The position numbers and the translations under genes were made by a program. Positions 1 through 10,292 of a stretch of DNA of 64,000 bases are shown one piece after another (the stretch's first letter is position 1; each line of letters opens with the position of its first letter). The DNA comes from Deltaproteobacteria bacterium. GTDB taxonomy: Bacteria; Myxococcota; Myxococcia; Myxococcales; 40CM-4-68-19. Location of the stretch: the NCBI GenBank assembly GCA_005879535.1, contig VBKI01000065.1, positions 7,501 through 71,500 on the forward strand. Direction: 5' to 3'. The notes below the pieces were generated by a model. The model saw nothing but the letters and a program-made list of their open reading frames with translations, ran no database searches and had not been told where the DNA came from.

Positions 1-2857
<2,857 letters not shown>

Positions 2858-2964
2858 GTTCTTCTCTTCCAGCTGCTTTACCGAATTTGCAGAAGACCAG
2901 GGTCGAGCGCGGCACAGTGCCGCCGCGACGACACGTCGCTTGCGCATATGCAAAGGTTTCCGCT

Positions 2965-3081
2965 TTCCGGTGGCTTTATCGGAGGGGTTCCACCCGTTCC
3001 CATCCCGAACACGGCAGTTAAGCCCTCCAGAGCCGATGGTACTGCACGGTTTCCGTGTGGGAGAGTAGGTCGCTGCCGGAA
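2965..3081 (+). rRNA. rrf: 5S ribosomal RNA
   Basis: About 117 nt lying 107 nt after the 23S 3' end. The terminal stem is TTCCGG (2965-2970) with CCGGAA (3076-3081). The interior carries the conserved 5S segments CCCATCCCGAACACGG and GGGAGAGTAGGTCGCTGCC. It belongs to the rRNA transcript and is followed by a T-rich tract and a strong hairpin. Ends may be off by 1-3 nt. Confidence 0.95.
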
Positions 3082-3089
3082 TTTTTTCT

Positions 3090-3137
3090 GACGCCTCGCC
3101 GCGGTGCTTCGAGCCCCGCCGCGGGGCGTCGCTCTTT
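3090..3137 (+). terminator. Intrinsic terminator of the rRNA operon
   Basis: The left arm GACGCC (3090-3095) and CCGCGG (3099-3104) is matched by CCGCGG (3119-3124) and GGCGTC (3125-3130), giving a 12-bp GC-rich stem with a 3-nt bulge, followed by GCTCTTTT. It lies directly downstream of 5S. A second T-run (3082-3087) immediately follows the 5S stem and may also contribute. Confidence 0.75.
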
Positions 3138-3195
3138 TGTCGGGTTCGTCCGGCGACCGTTGCGACGGGACCGGTTTCACGTGCATGGATCAGCG

Positions 3196-3510
3196 ATGTC
3201 GCGAGGCGGAATCGCCATCAGGCTTTTCGCATCCTGCGCTGTCGCGCTGTTAGCCTGCGGAGGATCTGGGCAGCGCGGTCTCGCCTGTCCACCGTGCCCA
3301 TCGAGTATGGTTTGTGTCGACGATCCGAAGGACGCGTGCGACGCAAGTAGCGAGCTCTGCGCCGGACTCTGTGTCGCCACATCTCCGCAATGCGGAGGAA
3401 TGGCCGGGCTGCGCTGTCCACAGGGGATGACATGCGTCGACGACCCCCGTGACGATTGCGATCCGAAAGCCGGCGGAGCCGACTGCTCAGGCTTGTGTGC
3501 ACCACAGTAG
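3196..3510 (+). CDS. Small lipoprotein with two cysteine-rich CVDDP repeats
   Basis: A 104-aa protein. The N-terminus has a charged start, a hydrophobic core and an LLAC lipobox, so it should be exported and lipid-anchored. The mature part is two tandem copies of a disulfide-type module with the pattern C-P-x3-M-x-C-V-D-D-P-[KR]-D-x-C-D...C-x-G-L-C (around residues 37-65 and 74-102); the second copy has one residue fewer between its first Cys and Met. Similar CVDDPxDDCD motifs occur in myxobacterial and some eukaryotic secreted proteins, as I recall; no function is established. The ATG at 3196 was chosen because it begins the signal sequence, although the frame stays open upstream to 3055. 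It is a single gene with its own start after the rRNA terminator. Confidence 0.75.
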   Translation: MSRGGIAIRLFASCAVALLACGGSGQRGLACPPCPSSMVCVDDPKDACDASSELCAGLCVATSPQCGGMAGLRCPQGMTCVDDPRDDCDPKAGGADCSGLCAPQ

Positions 3511-3557
3511 GCTTGGCTCCCTCGTCGGACGAGCGCGACCATGGGCTCCGACGCCAC

Positions 3558-4100
3558 TCAGGCAGGTGGCGCGGGGCGGCTACCGTTCTTCCGGCGGACG
3601 CCAAGCAACGCCGCCGTGACGTTGACGGGATGCAGAACCAGCGCGCCGATCCGGCCCCTGAGGCTCGTCGGCTCGGAGACGATCCCGAGCTGCCGGAGGA
3701 CCGTGGTCCGGTCGTAATAGATCCTCTCGCCCGCGAGCCGATCCTGGTCGTCGAAGGTGTACACGGCGCAGAGCGGGAAATCGAAGCGCCGACCGGTCGC
3801 AGGCAATCCGCGCCAGGCGCCCAGATGCGTACCCGTAAGCTCGACCTCGAGCACGATGCAATCCTCGGCGACATGCCGATGCTTCACCTCGATGTGAAAG
3901 TCCGGAGCCGCGCGCAGCATCGTCTCGTAATAGCTGCGGACGCCGTCGAGCCCTTCGTGGCGCTCGGACCAGGGCGCGTCGTCATAAAACCCATTGGTTC
4001 CGAAGGTCGATATGAGACCGTCGAGATCGTGCGCGTTCTCGAATCGGATGTGTTCCTCGACCTGCCGTATCCGGCGAGCTGCTGAAGAAGAGGGGTCCAT
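3558..4100 (-). CDS. SnoaL-like / NTF2-fold protein (predicted steroid-isomerase-like)
   Basis: A 180-aa protein whose body (about residues 10-135) has the look of the SnoaL/limonene-epoxide-hydrolase-like NTF2 fold. It has a long N-terminal helix, a WSERHEG segment, the phrase DFHIEVKHRHVAEDCIVLE and a final YDRTTVLRQLG strand-helix. Such proteins act on small hydrophobic substrates or serve as dimeric accessory subunits, and the substrate cannot be told here. The ATG at 4100 follows GAGGGAG at a good ribosome-binding distance; the frame runs on upstream antisense to the decarboxylase gene but that part is not credible. The C-terminal 45 residues extend past the usual fold. Confidence 0.72.
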   Translation of the reverse strand: MDPSSSAARRIRQVEEHIRFENAHDLDGLISTFGTNGFYDDAPWSERHEGLDGVRSYYETMLRAAPDFHIEVKHRHVAEDCIVLEVELTGTHLGAWRGLPATGRRFDFPLCAVYTFDDQDRLAGERIYYDRTTVLRQLGIVSEPTSLRGRIGALVLHPVNVTAALLGVRRKNGSRPAPPA

Positions 4101-4168
4101 GGGCGCTCCCTCGTCGCCAGTTTGCTCTTGTGCAAGCTGGAATTCCACCGGACCCACATCGGGCGCCT

Positions 4169-5587
4169 CTACCCGGCGACTTCCGCCTCGTTGCGCATCT
4201 GCGCCCAGAGCGCCGCCACGTGCTCGCGCTCGGTCGGAATCGCCCCAACCGAGACGCGCACCATCCAGCGGCCGTCGAGGATCGCCGGCGTGAGGTACGC
4301 CGCGCCGGAGAGGTTGATCCGGTTCGCCCAACCCTGCGTGTGGCGGTCGAGATCCTCTCCGGACATGCCGGAAGGCTCGTGCCGCACGCACAGCGTCTGC
4401 AGTGGAACCGGCGCGAGCACCCTCCAGCCCGGCGTCGCCCGGATCTGCCCCTCGAGCCACCGCGCATTCTCCAGGTCACGTCGCAGACGCGCCTGCAGCC
4501 CCGCTACGCCCTGCTCGCGAATCAGGCACCACAGCTTGAGCGCCCGGAAGCGGCGGCCCAGCGGGATTCCCCAATCGCGCAGATTGCGCACCCGGTTGTC
4601 GACCGCCGACTGCAGATAGCTCGGGTTCGTGCTCATCACTCGAACCAGGTGCTCGGGATCGCGCACGAAGTACACCGAGCAGTCGAACGCCGCACCGAGC
4701 CACTTGTGCGGGTTGAGCACGACGGAATCGGCGCCCTCGATCCCCTCCCACATCCAGCGGCACTCCGGCAGGATCATCGCCGACCCCGCCATCGCTGCGT
4801 CCACATGCAGCCAGAGGCCGTGTTCGCGCGCCACCTCCGCGATGGCGTCCACCGGATCGAGCGCGGTGCTGGTAGTCGTCCCGGTCGTGGCCACCACCGC
4901 GCAAGGCCGCAAGCCGCTCGCGAGATCTTCCCGGACCGCCGCCGCGAGCGCGTCCGCGCGCATGGCGGAGGCCGCGTCGGTGGCGATGTGGCGCACGTTG
5001 TCGCGGCCGAAACCCCCCAGCAGAGCCGCCTTGTCCACCGAGCTGTGGGCCTGCGCCGAAGCGTACACGACGAGCGGCCGCTCTTCGTCCTGCAAGCCCT
5101 TTCCCGCGAGCGAGTACCGGGTGGCGCGCTCGCGCGCACAGATGAGAGCCACCAGCGTGGAGGTGGAGGCGGTATCCTGGATGACGCCCTTCCACGCTCC
5201 GGAAAGTCCGACCATCTGCCGCAGCCAGTCGGTGACCACTTCTTCCAGCTCGCTCAGCGCCGGGCTCGATTGCCAGGACAGGCCGAGCACTCCAAGCCCG
5301 GTGCTCAGATAGTCCCCAAGCACCGAGGACAGCTCTCCGTTCGAGGGGAAGTACCCGAAGAAGCGCGGGTGCTGCCAGTGCGAGAGGCCGGGCACGAGGA
5401 TCTCCTCGAGATCGCGGAGGACGCCGTCGAACGACTCGGCCTCCTGCGGCGGCGAGACGGGCAGCCGCGCCGCCACTTCTCCCGGTTCCGCCCGCGACAT
5501 CACCGGAAGCTGCGCGACTTGCGTCCGATAATCGGCGATGAAGTCGACGATCTGATGTCCGCGGCGGCGAAATTCCTCGGGCGTCAT
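4169..5587 (-). CDS. Pyridoxal-phosphate-dependent group II (aromatic-type) amino acid decarboxylase
   Basis: A 472-aa protein, the normal length for the family. It contains the group II decarboxylase hallmarks: WQHPRFFGYFPSN (71-83), an SxDKAALL helix after His181 (stacks on PLP), HVDAA (D263, binds the pyridine nitrogen) and NPHKW with Lys295 as the Schiff-base lysine. Family members decarboxylate L-DOPA, tryptophan, tyrosine or phenylalanine to amines. Substrate choice cannot be read from the sequence; the overall resemblance is to the animal/plant AADC-type branch. It is transcribed on the minus strand 68 nt ahead of the SnoaL-like gene, so the two could be co-transcribed. Confidence 0.9.
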   Translation of the reverse strand: MTPEEFRRRGHQIVDFIADYRTQVAQLPVMSRAEPGEVAARLPVSPPQEAESFDGVLRDLEEILVPGLSHWQHPRFFGYFPSNGELSSVLGDYLSTGLGVLGLSWQSSPALSELEEVVTDWLRQMVGLSGAWKGVIQDTASTSTLVALICARERATRYSLAGKGLQDEERPLVVYASAQAHSSVDKAALLGGFGRDNVRHIATDAASAMRADALAAAVREDLASGLRPCAVVATTGTTTSTALDPVDAIAEVAREHGLWLHVDAAMAGSAMILPECRWMWEGIEGADSVVLNPHKWLGAAFDCSVYFVRDPEHLVRVMSTNPSYLQSAVDNRVRNLRDWGIPLGRRFRALKLWCLIREQGVAGLQARLRRDLENARWLEGQIRATPGWRVLAPVPLQTLCVRHEPSGMSGEDLDRHTQGWANRINLSGAAYLTPAILDGRWMVRVSVGAIPTEREHVAALWAQMRNEAEVAG

Positions 5588-5620
5588 GGCGGTCCCTCGA
5601 TCCGCCCAGCATAACCCGCG

Positions 5621-6394
5621 TCAGAACTTCAGGAACGGAGACAGCGCCTCGCGCAGGGCGACGGGATGCATCGACAGCAGATCGTTGTGTTGCCCACCGG
5701 CGACGGGGACGAATTGCGCCCGGGGAAAGACGTGCGCAAGCTGCTCGCCCATGGCGAAGGGAACCACCTCGTCCTCCGTGCCGTGAATGATCAGCACCGG
5801 CAGCGCGATCCCCGCAGCCTTGGACTGGGTGTCGAATCGGTGGCGGACGAAGACGGCGGGAAATGGTAACAGCGGAAAGACCCGCCTCGCCATCGCCGCG
5901 ACGGACGTGAATGGCGAGATGAGCACGACCCTCGCGCCCAGCCCGCGCTTCGCCATTTCGCAAGCGACGCCGCTTCCCAGCGACTGACCGAGAAGAACGA
6001 CGCGCGAGGCGTCCACCTCGCGCTCGGTCCGCAACCAGGAAAGCGCGCTCTCCGCCGCGGCATAAGCGCCTTCCTCCGAGGGCCGGCCGCCCGCGATGCC
6101 GTAGCCAGGGTACTCCACCGCTAGAACGCCGACGCCGAAGGAACGCAAGAGCGAGATCATCGGGACGGAATCGGCCAGGTCCTCCCCGTTTCCATGAAAG
6201 TAGGCGACGACCCTCTTCCCCTCGAAATAGAGGAACGTCGCCCCCGGCGTGCGCACGAGGTTGTCCGGATACGCCGGTTCCCGGCCTCGCGGAGGCGCAG
6301 GAAAGATCATCGCCGTCTGCGTGCATCCTCCGACGACCGCGAACGCGAGTACCAGCGCGGCAATCGATCGCAGCGCCCACCGACCCCGCTTCAA
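5621..6394 (-). CDS. Alpha/beta hydrolase lipoprotein
   Basis: A 257-aa protein starting at TTG 6394, which overlaps the tyrS stop as TTGA. A signal peptide ends in the lipobox VGGC (Cys24), suggesting an outer- or inner-membrane-anchored periplasmic enzyme. Catalytic features are the oxyanion segment HGNGED (67-72), the nucleophile elbow GQSLGSG (Ser138), Asp208 in GTEDEV and His236 in GGQHND. This arrangement matches the BEM46/YfhR-like serine hydrolases, whose natural substrates are mostly unknown. It is the last gene of the cyclo-ligase-ymdB-tyrS unit and is probably translated by coupling. Confidence 0.85.
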   Translation of the reverse strand: MKRGRWALRSIAALVLAFAVVGGCTQTAMIFPAPPRGREPAYPDNLVRTPGATFLYFEGKRVVAYFHGNGEDLADSVPMISLLRSFGVGVLAVEYPGYGIAGGRPSEEGAYAAAESALSWLRTEREVDASRVVLLGQSLGSGVACEMAKRGLGARVVLISPFTSVAAMARRVFPLLPFPAVFVRHRFDTQSKAAGIALPVLIIHGTEDEVVPFAMGEQLAHVFPRAQFVPVAGGQHNDLLSMHPVALREALSPFLKF

Positions 6395-7632
6395 GTCACC
6401 GTCACTCGCGTGAACTTCCGCTTGCCGACCTTCAATAGGTAGACGCCGGGGGACAGCTTCGCGTTCGGGTCCGATACCCGTTCCCCCTCGACGCTGACTC
6501 CGCCCTGCGCGATCAGCCGGCGCGCCTCCGACCCGGACGCGGCGAGCCCAAGCTGCGCCAGCGTCTTCGCCAGCGGGACCGCGTCCGCTCCGGCATCGCG
6601 CGACACTTTGCGCTGCTCGACATCCTCGGGGACCTCGCGGCGCTTGTGGACGAGCTCGAACTGCTCCTCGGCGGCCCGCGCCGCCTCGGGGCCGTGGTAG
6701 CGCGCGACGATCTCCTTCGCCAGCTCGGCCTTTGCCTTGCGCGGGTGATCGCGACGCAGCGCCTCGATCTCGGCCAGCGATCGCCGGGAGAGCAGCTCGT
6801 AGTACCGCCACATCAGCCCGTCGGAGATGCTCATCAGCTTGCCGTACTGCTCCTGCGGCGGCTCGGTGATGCCGACGTAGTTGCCCGTCGACTTGCTCAT
6901 CTTGTCGCCGACGATCTTCCCGTCCACCTCGCGCGCGTCGATTCCCTCCAGGAGCGGCCCGGTGAGGCAAACCTGCGGCGCCTGGCCGTACTCCTTCTGC
7001 AGCTGCCTTCCGACGAGGAGGTTGAAGAGCTGGTCGGAAGAGCCCAGCTCGACGTCCGCCTTCAGGGCGACGGAATCGTAGCCCTGCGCCAGCGGGTAGA
7101 GCAGCTCGTGGAGCGCGATGGGGATCTCGTTCTCCCAGCGCTTCTTGAAATCTTCCCGCTCCAGCATGCGCGCCAGCGTGTACCGGGCCGCGAGCTTGAT
7201 CAGCCCCGCCGAGCCCAGCGCGGTGAGCCATTCGCTGTTGAAGCGCACCTCGGTCCGCGCCGGGTCGAGGATGCGAAACACCTGCTTCTTGTACGTCTCG
7301 GCGTTCACGGCGATCTGCTCCTCGCTCAGCGGCGGCCGCGTCGAGTTGCGGCCGGTGGGATCGCCGATCATCCCGGTGAAGTCGCCGATCAGGAAGATGA
7401 CGGTGTGGCCGAGATCCTGGAATCGGCGCATCCGCTCCAGAGGGACGGTGTGGCCGAGGTGAAGATCGGGCGCGGTGGGATCGAATCCCATCTTCACCCG
7501 CAGCGGCACCTCCTTCTCGTAGGAGGCGCGCAGCTTCCTCATCAGATCTTCGCGGGTGTGCACGTCGACCGCGCCGCGCGTCACCTCCGCGAGCTGCTCG
7601 TCCGGCGTCGCCTTGCGCAGCACCGAGCTCAT
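6391..7632 (-). CDS. tyrS: Tyrosyl-tRNA synthetase (TyrZ-type)
   Basis: A 413-aa class I synthetase that charges tRNA-Tyr in the cytoplasm. The HIGH signature is HLGH (58-61), the second ATP-binding motif is KMSKS (244-248), and [13 protein letters not shown] (83-95) belongs to the Rossmann core. A C-terminal S4 RNA-binding domain covers about 345-413. The canonical KMSKS rather than KFGKT places it in the TyrZ-like subgroup. The ATG at 7632 overlaps the stop of the preceding ymdB gene (ATGA), which decides the start even though the frame is open further upstream. Confidence 0.95.
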   Translation of the reverse strand: MSSVLRKATPDEQLAEVTRGAVDVHTREDLMRKLRASYEKEVPLRVKMGFDPTAPDLHLGHTVPLERMRRFQDLGHTVIFLIGDFTGMIGDPTGRNSTRPPLSEEQIAVNAETYKKQVFRILDPARTEVRFNSEWLTALGSAGLIKLAARYTLARMLEREDFKKRWENEIPIALHELLYPLAQGYDSVALKADVELGSSDQLFNLLVGRQLQKEYGQAPQVCLTGPLLEGIDAREVDGKIVGDKMSKSTGNYVGITEPPQEQYGKLMSISDGLMWRYYELLSRRSLAEIEALRRDHPRKAKAELAKEIVARYHGPEAARAAEEQFELVHKRREVPEDVEQRKVSRDAGADAVPLAKTLAQLGLAASGSEARRLIAQGGVSVEGERVSDPNAKLSPGVYLLKVGKRKFTRVTVT

Positions 7633-8420
7633 TGCGCAAGCCTCTGCTGCACGCGGGTGATGTTGCGCGCCCGCCCGCTGGCGTCGTCGATTTCGACGAT
7701 GGCGCCCTGCAGATGCACGTCGCCTTGCGCGAGATCGAAGGGCGAGTGCCTCTGCGTGAGGAACCGCTCGATCGCCGTCTCCTTGCGAAGGCCAATCACG
7801 CTGTCCCACGGACCGCACATGCCCACGTCGGTGATGTAGGCAGTCCCTCCGCGCAGCACGCGCTCGTCGGCAGTCTGGATGTGGGTATGCGACCCGAGGA
7901 CGGCGCTGACGCGGCCATCGAGGTAGTGCCCCATGGCGTTCTTCTCGCTCGTCGCCTCGCAGTGCATGTCGACGAGCACGCAGCGCACGCCTTCCGCGCG
8001 CATGGACGCGATCAGCCGATCCGCCGTGCGGAACGGGCAGTCGAGCGGCTTCATGAACACGCGCCCTTCCAGATTGATCACGCCGAGCCGCGCGCCCGAC
8101 GCCGCGCTGAGCACCGCGTGCCCCCGTCCAGGCGCGCCTTCCGGATAGTTCGCCGGCCGGAGCTGCCGGGAGTCCGCGCGTTCGAGGTAGGGAGCGATCT
8201 CACGCTTCGCGAAGGTGTGGTTCCCGCTGGTCAGCAGATCCAGTCCCGCGCCCAGAAGCTCATCCGCGCTCTCCGGCGTGATCCCGGCCCCGCCGGCCGA
8301 GTTCTCCGAGTTGCCGATGCACAGGTCGAGGCCATGGTCCGCGCGAAGTCTGGGCAACAGCTCCCGCACCGCGTTCCGGCCCGGCTTCCCGACGATGTCG
8401 CCCACGAACAGGATCTTCAT
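7629..8420 (-). CDS. YmdB-family metallophosphoesterase
   Basis: A 263-aa protein of the TIGR00282/YmdB family, whose characterised members hydrolyse 2',3'-cyclic nucleotides with a di-metal centre and affect biofilm-related switches in Bacillus. Metal-binding motifs are visible: GDIVG with Asp8, GNSEN with Glu39, [15 protein letters not shown] and [10 protein letters not shown]. Length is normal. It is coupled to both neighbours by ATGA overlaps (7629-7632 and 8417-8420). The initiator was taken as ATG 8420 because it gives the canonical MKILFVGD start. Confidence 0.92.
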   Translation of the reverse strand: MKILFVGDIVGKPGRNAVRELLPRLRADHGLDLCIGNSENSAGGAGITPESADELLGAGLDLLTSGNHTFAKREIAPYLERADSRQLRPANYPEGAPGRGHAVLSAASGARLGVINLEGRVFMKPLDCPFRTADRLIASMRAEGVRCVLVDMHCEATSEKNAMGHYLDGRVSAVLGSHTHIQTADERVLRGGTAYITDVGMCGPWDSVIGLRKETAIERFLTQRHSPFDLAQGDVHLQGAIVEIDDASGRARNITRVQQRLAQ

Positions 8421-8980
8421 AGGACGGAAACCCACCGCGCTTCCGTGCACACCGCGCCAACCCGGCGGTCATGCTCGCCGACCGGGACCTCCGGCACAAG
8501 CTGCGAATCGAAGACCAGTGCGACGCTCCGTCCCTTGTACGCCGACAGCGTGGCGTCGTAGTGGCCCTTGCCACGGCCAAGGCGTCTGCCGGCCGCGTCG
8601 ACCGCCATCGCCGGAACGACCAGGAGATCGATCCCGGCGAGCGCCACAGGAGAACCGGTGGGTTCCTCGACGCCCAGCGCTCCTGCGACGAATACGCCCG
8701 CTGAGCGCCGGAACTGCAGCGCACGATCTCCGGGAACGACCGCCGGGTAGCAGACCTCCACTCCAGCGTCGTGCAGCGCCGCCGCCACCGACGCCGTCCC
8801 GCACTCCGAGGGGAGGGCCCGGTAGAGGGCCACCATCCGTGCTCGACCCTGCAGCGCGTTCGCCAGCAGCCTTTCTTGCGCACTGACCGACGCGGCAACG
8901 AATTCCGGCGACCCCGGCTTGGGAATTCCCGCGCGCACGCGCGCCCGCAGCTCCCGCTTCTGGTCGTCGAGAGAAGGCAT
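8417..8980 (-). CDS. 5-formyltetrahydrofolate cyclo-ligase
   Basis: A 187-aa protein of the MTHFS/YgfA family, which converts 5-formyl-THF to 5,10-methenyl-THF with ATP. The conserved C-terminal signature appears as GRGKGHYD, and PAMAVDAAGRRLG precedes it. In many proteobacteria this gene lies just downstream of the 6S RNA gene, and the same arrangement is seen here (RNA at 9029-9255, same strand). The start ATG (8980) has no Shine-Dalgarno sequence and sits 3 nt after a T-run that follows a perfect 24-nt palindrome. Translation may therefore be low, leaderless or regulated. Confidence 0.9.
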   Translation of the reverse strand: MPSLDDQKRELRARVRAGIPKPGSPEFVAASVSAQERLLANALQGRARMVALYRALPSECGTASVAAALHDAGVEVCYPAVVPGDRALQFRRSAGVFVAGALGVEEPTGSPVALAGIDLLVVPAMAVDAAGRRLGRGKGHYDATLSAYKGRSVALVFDSQLVPEVPVGEHDRRVGAVCTEARWVSVL

Positions 8981-8982
8981 GC

Positions 8983-9016
8983 AAAAAAGCGGGAGCCGGC
9001 TTGCGCAAGCCGGCTC
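8983..9016 (-). terminator. Palindromic hairpin plus T-run immediately before the cyclo-ligase start
   Basis: Positions 8993-9016 form a perfect 24-nt palindrome: 10-bp arms GAGCCGGCTT / AAGCCGGCTC around GCGC. It is followed on the minus strand by CCGC and six Ts (8988-8983), ending 2 nt short of the ATG. It has the form of an intrinsic terminator for transcription coming from the 6S RNA promoter and occupies the place where a ribosome-binding site would be expected. Confidence 0.7.
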
Positions 9017-9028
9017 CTCCAGAAAAAA

Positions 9029-9255
9029 CCCCCGCCTCGGCCGTGTGGGCAGCGTCGATGGTGCCCTGCGCTATGGCAGGTGGGATCCCTGTTTTCCCGC
9101 TTCAGGCTTCCCCGTTGACCGCGCGGGGCGCGGCGGGGGCTTGCACACCACGGAATTCTCGGGACCCCTGGATACAGCTATCGGGCACGAGGTCAGCTAT
9201 CCATCACGCAATCCAGGCAGGGGAAGCTTCGAGGCCCTGCGCAATTCCTCCTCTT
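9029..9255 (-). ncRNA. ssrS: 6S RNA (RNA polymerase-binding regulatory RNA)
   Basis: 6S RNA mimics an open promoter and sequesters sigma70 holoenzyme. The transcript folds as a long rod. Reading 5' to 3' on the minus strand: GCCTCG (9235-9230) pairs with CGAGGC (9039-9034), then GCGTGATGG with CCATCGACGC, GTGCCC with GGGCAC, CCAGG-GG-TCCC with GGGATCCCACCTG, and TTCC...GTGG with the GTCAACGGGGAA strand. A small CCTGC/GCAGG hairpin sits in the 3' half, as in E. coli 6S, and GGGGAAGCCTGAA resembles the E. coli GAGAAGCCTTAAA segment. The gene lies upstream of the cyclo-ligase gene, the classic ssrS-ygfA order. The 5' end is predicted from the promoter; the 3' end is a GGGGG-T6 run at 9033-9023. 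The pairing was traced by eye. Confidence 0.8.
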
Positions 9256-9261
9256 GAGAGA

Positions 9262-9290
9262 AGTCTGGGGCGACCTGCGGCCGGTGTCAA
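9262..9290 (-). promoter_or_regulatory. Sigma70-type promoter of the 6S RNA gene
   Basis: On the minus strand a perfect -35 box TTGACA (9290-9285) is separated by exactly 17 nt from CAGACT (9267-9262), a 3/6 match to the -10 consensus. Transcription would start near 9255, just upstream of the rod-shaped RNA. No other gene starts in this direction nearby. Confidence 0.6.
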
Positions 9291-9377
9291 CGCAACATTG
9301 CGCACACCCGGGAGCACCCGTAGAGTGATCGACATGGCCGCCCCCCTGCTCGCCGTGCCGGCCGCCACCGCGTCCCC

Positions 9378-10292
9378 GTGAACAATCCGCGATTCGGCAA
9401 ATACGAGATCGTCCAGCTCCTCGGCCGCGGCGGCATGGCGGAGGTGTACAAGGCGCGCGCGGTGGAGGGGCCGCGCAAGAACCAGCTCGTCGCCTTGAAG
9501 CGGCTCACCCCGCGGCTCGCCAGCGACCCCGAGGCGGTGGACCTGTTCTGCGGCGAGGCCGACGTGTCGGCGATGCTCAAGCACCCGAACATCGTCGAGG
9601 TGTTCGAGGCGGGGGTGGTCGGCGAGGTCTACTACCTGGCGATGGAGTACGTGGACGGCCGCGACCTCGCGCTGATCCTTGCCCGCTGCCGGGAGCGGAG
9701 GATCTTCCTCCCGGTGCACTTCGCGGTGCACATCGCCAAGGCGACGCTCGATGCGCTCGCCTACGCGCACGCAGCGCGCGGACCCACCGGTCTGCACCTC
9801 AACATCGTGCATTGCGACGTCTCGCCCTCGAACCTGTTCATCTCCCGTCTCGGCGAGATCAAGCTGGGCGACTTCGGCATTGCCAAGGTGCGCTCGCTGG
9901 GCGACGGAGACCAGGCCGGCACCCTGTGGGGCAAGCTCGCCTATCTCGCGCCGGAGCAGCTCGAGCGGCGCCCGCTCTCGCCGCAGGTAGATCTCTGGGG
10001 AGCCGCCACCATCCTGTACGAAGCCCTGACCAACCAACGCGCCATCCGTGGCGCGGACAACGACCAGATGCAGGAAGCGTTGCGGGCGGGGCGGATTGCC
10101 GGGGTGGAGTCGCTGCGGCCCGACATCCCGACCGGGCTGGGCGACGTGGTGCACCGCGCACTGCAGATCGACCCGGCCTCGCGCTACGCCAGCGCGCAGG
10201 AGTTCGCCGAGGCGCTGGAGCCATTCCACGACGAAATCTCCGGGGGCGCGCTCGGGATCGCTTCGGTCGTACGCGGGCTGTTCAGGAGCTGA
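9378..10292 (+). CDS. Ser/Thr protein kinase, non-RD type, cytosolic
   Basis: A 304-aa Hanks-type kinase covering little more than the catalytic domain. The glycine loop GRGGMAEV (17-24), the ATP lysine Lys41 in VALKRL, DFG (165-167) and APEQ (191-194) are intact. The catalytic loop reads HCDVSPSN (145-152): Arg before the catalytic Asp147 is Cys, making it a non-RD kinase, and the following Leu-Lys is Val-Ser. Myxobacterial kinases often show HxDVSPxN loops. No membrane segment or sensor domain is seen. GTG at 9378 is the only reasonable start. Its 3' end overlaps the convergent cysteine desulfurase gene by 11 nt. Confidence 0.88.
   Translation: MNNPRFGKYEIVQLLGRGGMAEVYKARAVEGPRKNQLVALKRLTPRLASDPEAVDLFCGEADVSAMLKHPNIVEVFEAGVVGEVYYLAMEYVDGRDLALILARCRERRIFLPVHFAVHIAKATLDALAYAHAARGPTGLHLNIVHCDVSPSNLFISRLGEIKLGDFGIAKVRSLGDGDQAGTLWGKLAYLAPEQLERRPLSPQVDLWGAATILYEALTNQRAIRGADNDQMQEALRAGRIAGVESLRPDIPTGLGDVVHRALQIDPASRYASAQEFAEALEPFHDEISGGALGIASVVRGLFRS

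Noticed and set aside
4130-5614. A 494-codon plus-strand frame
   Set aside because: Antisense to the PLP decarboxylase, which has all its family motifs on the minus strand.
9029-9255. SRP RNA (4.5S) as the identity of the RNA
   Set aside because: The conserved GGAAGGAAGCAG-type Ffh-binding motif is absent, and the size and location next to the cyclo-ligase gene fit 6S RNA instead.
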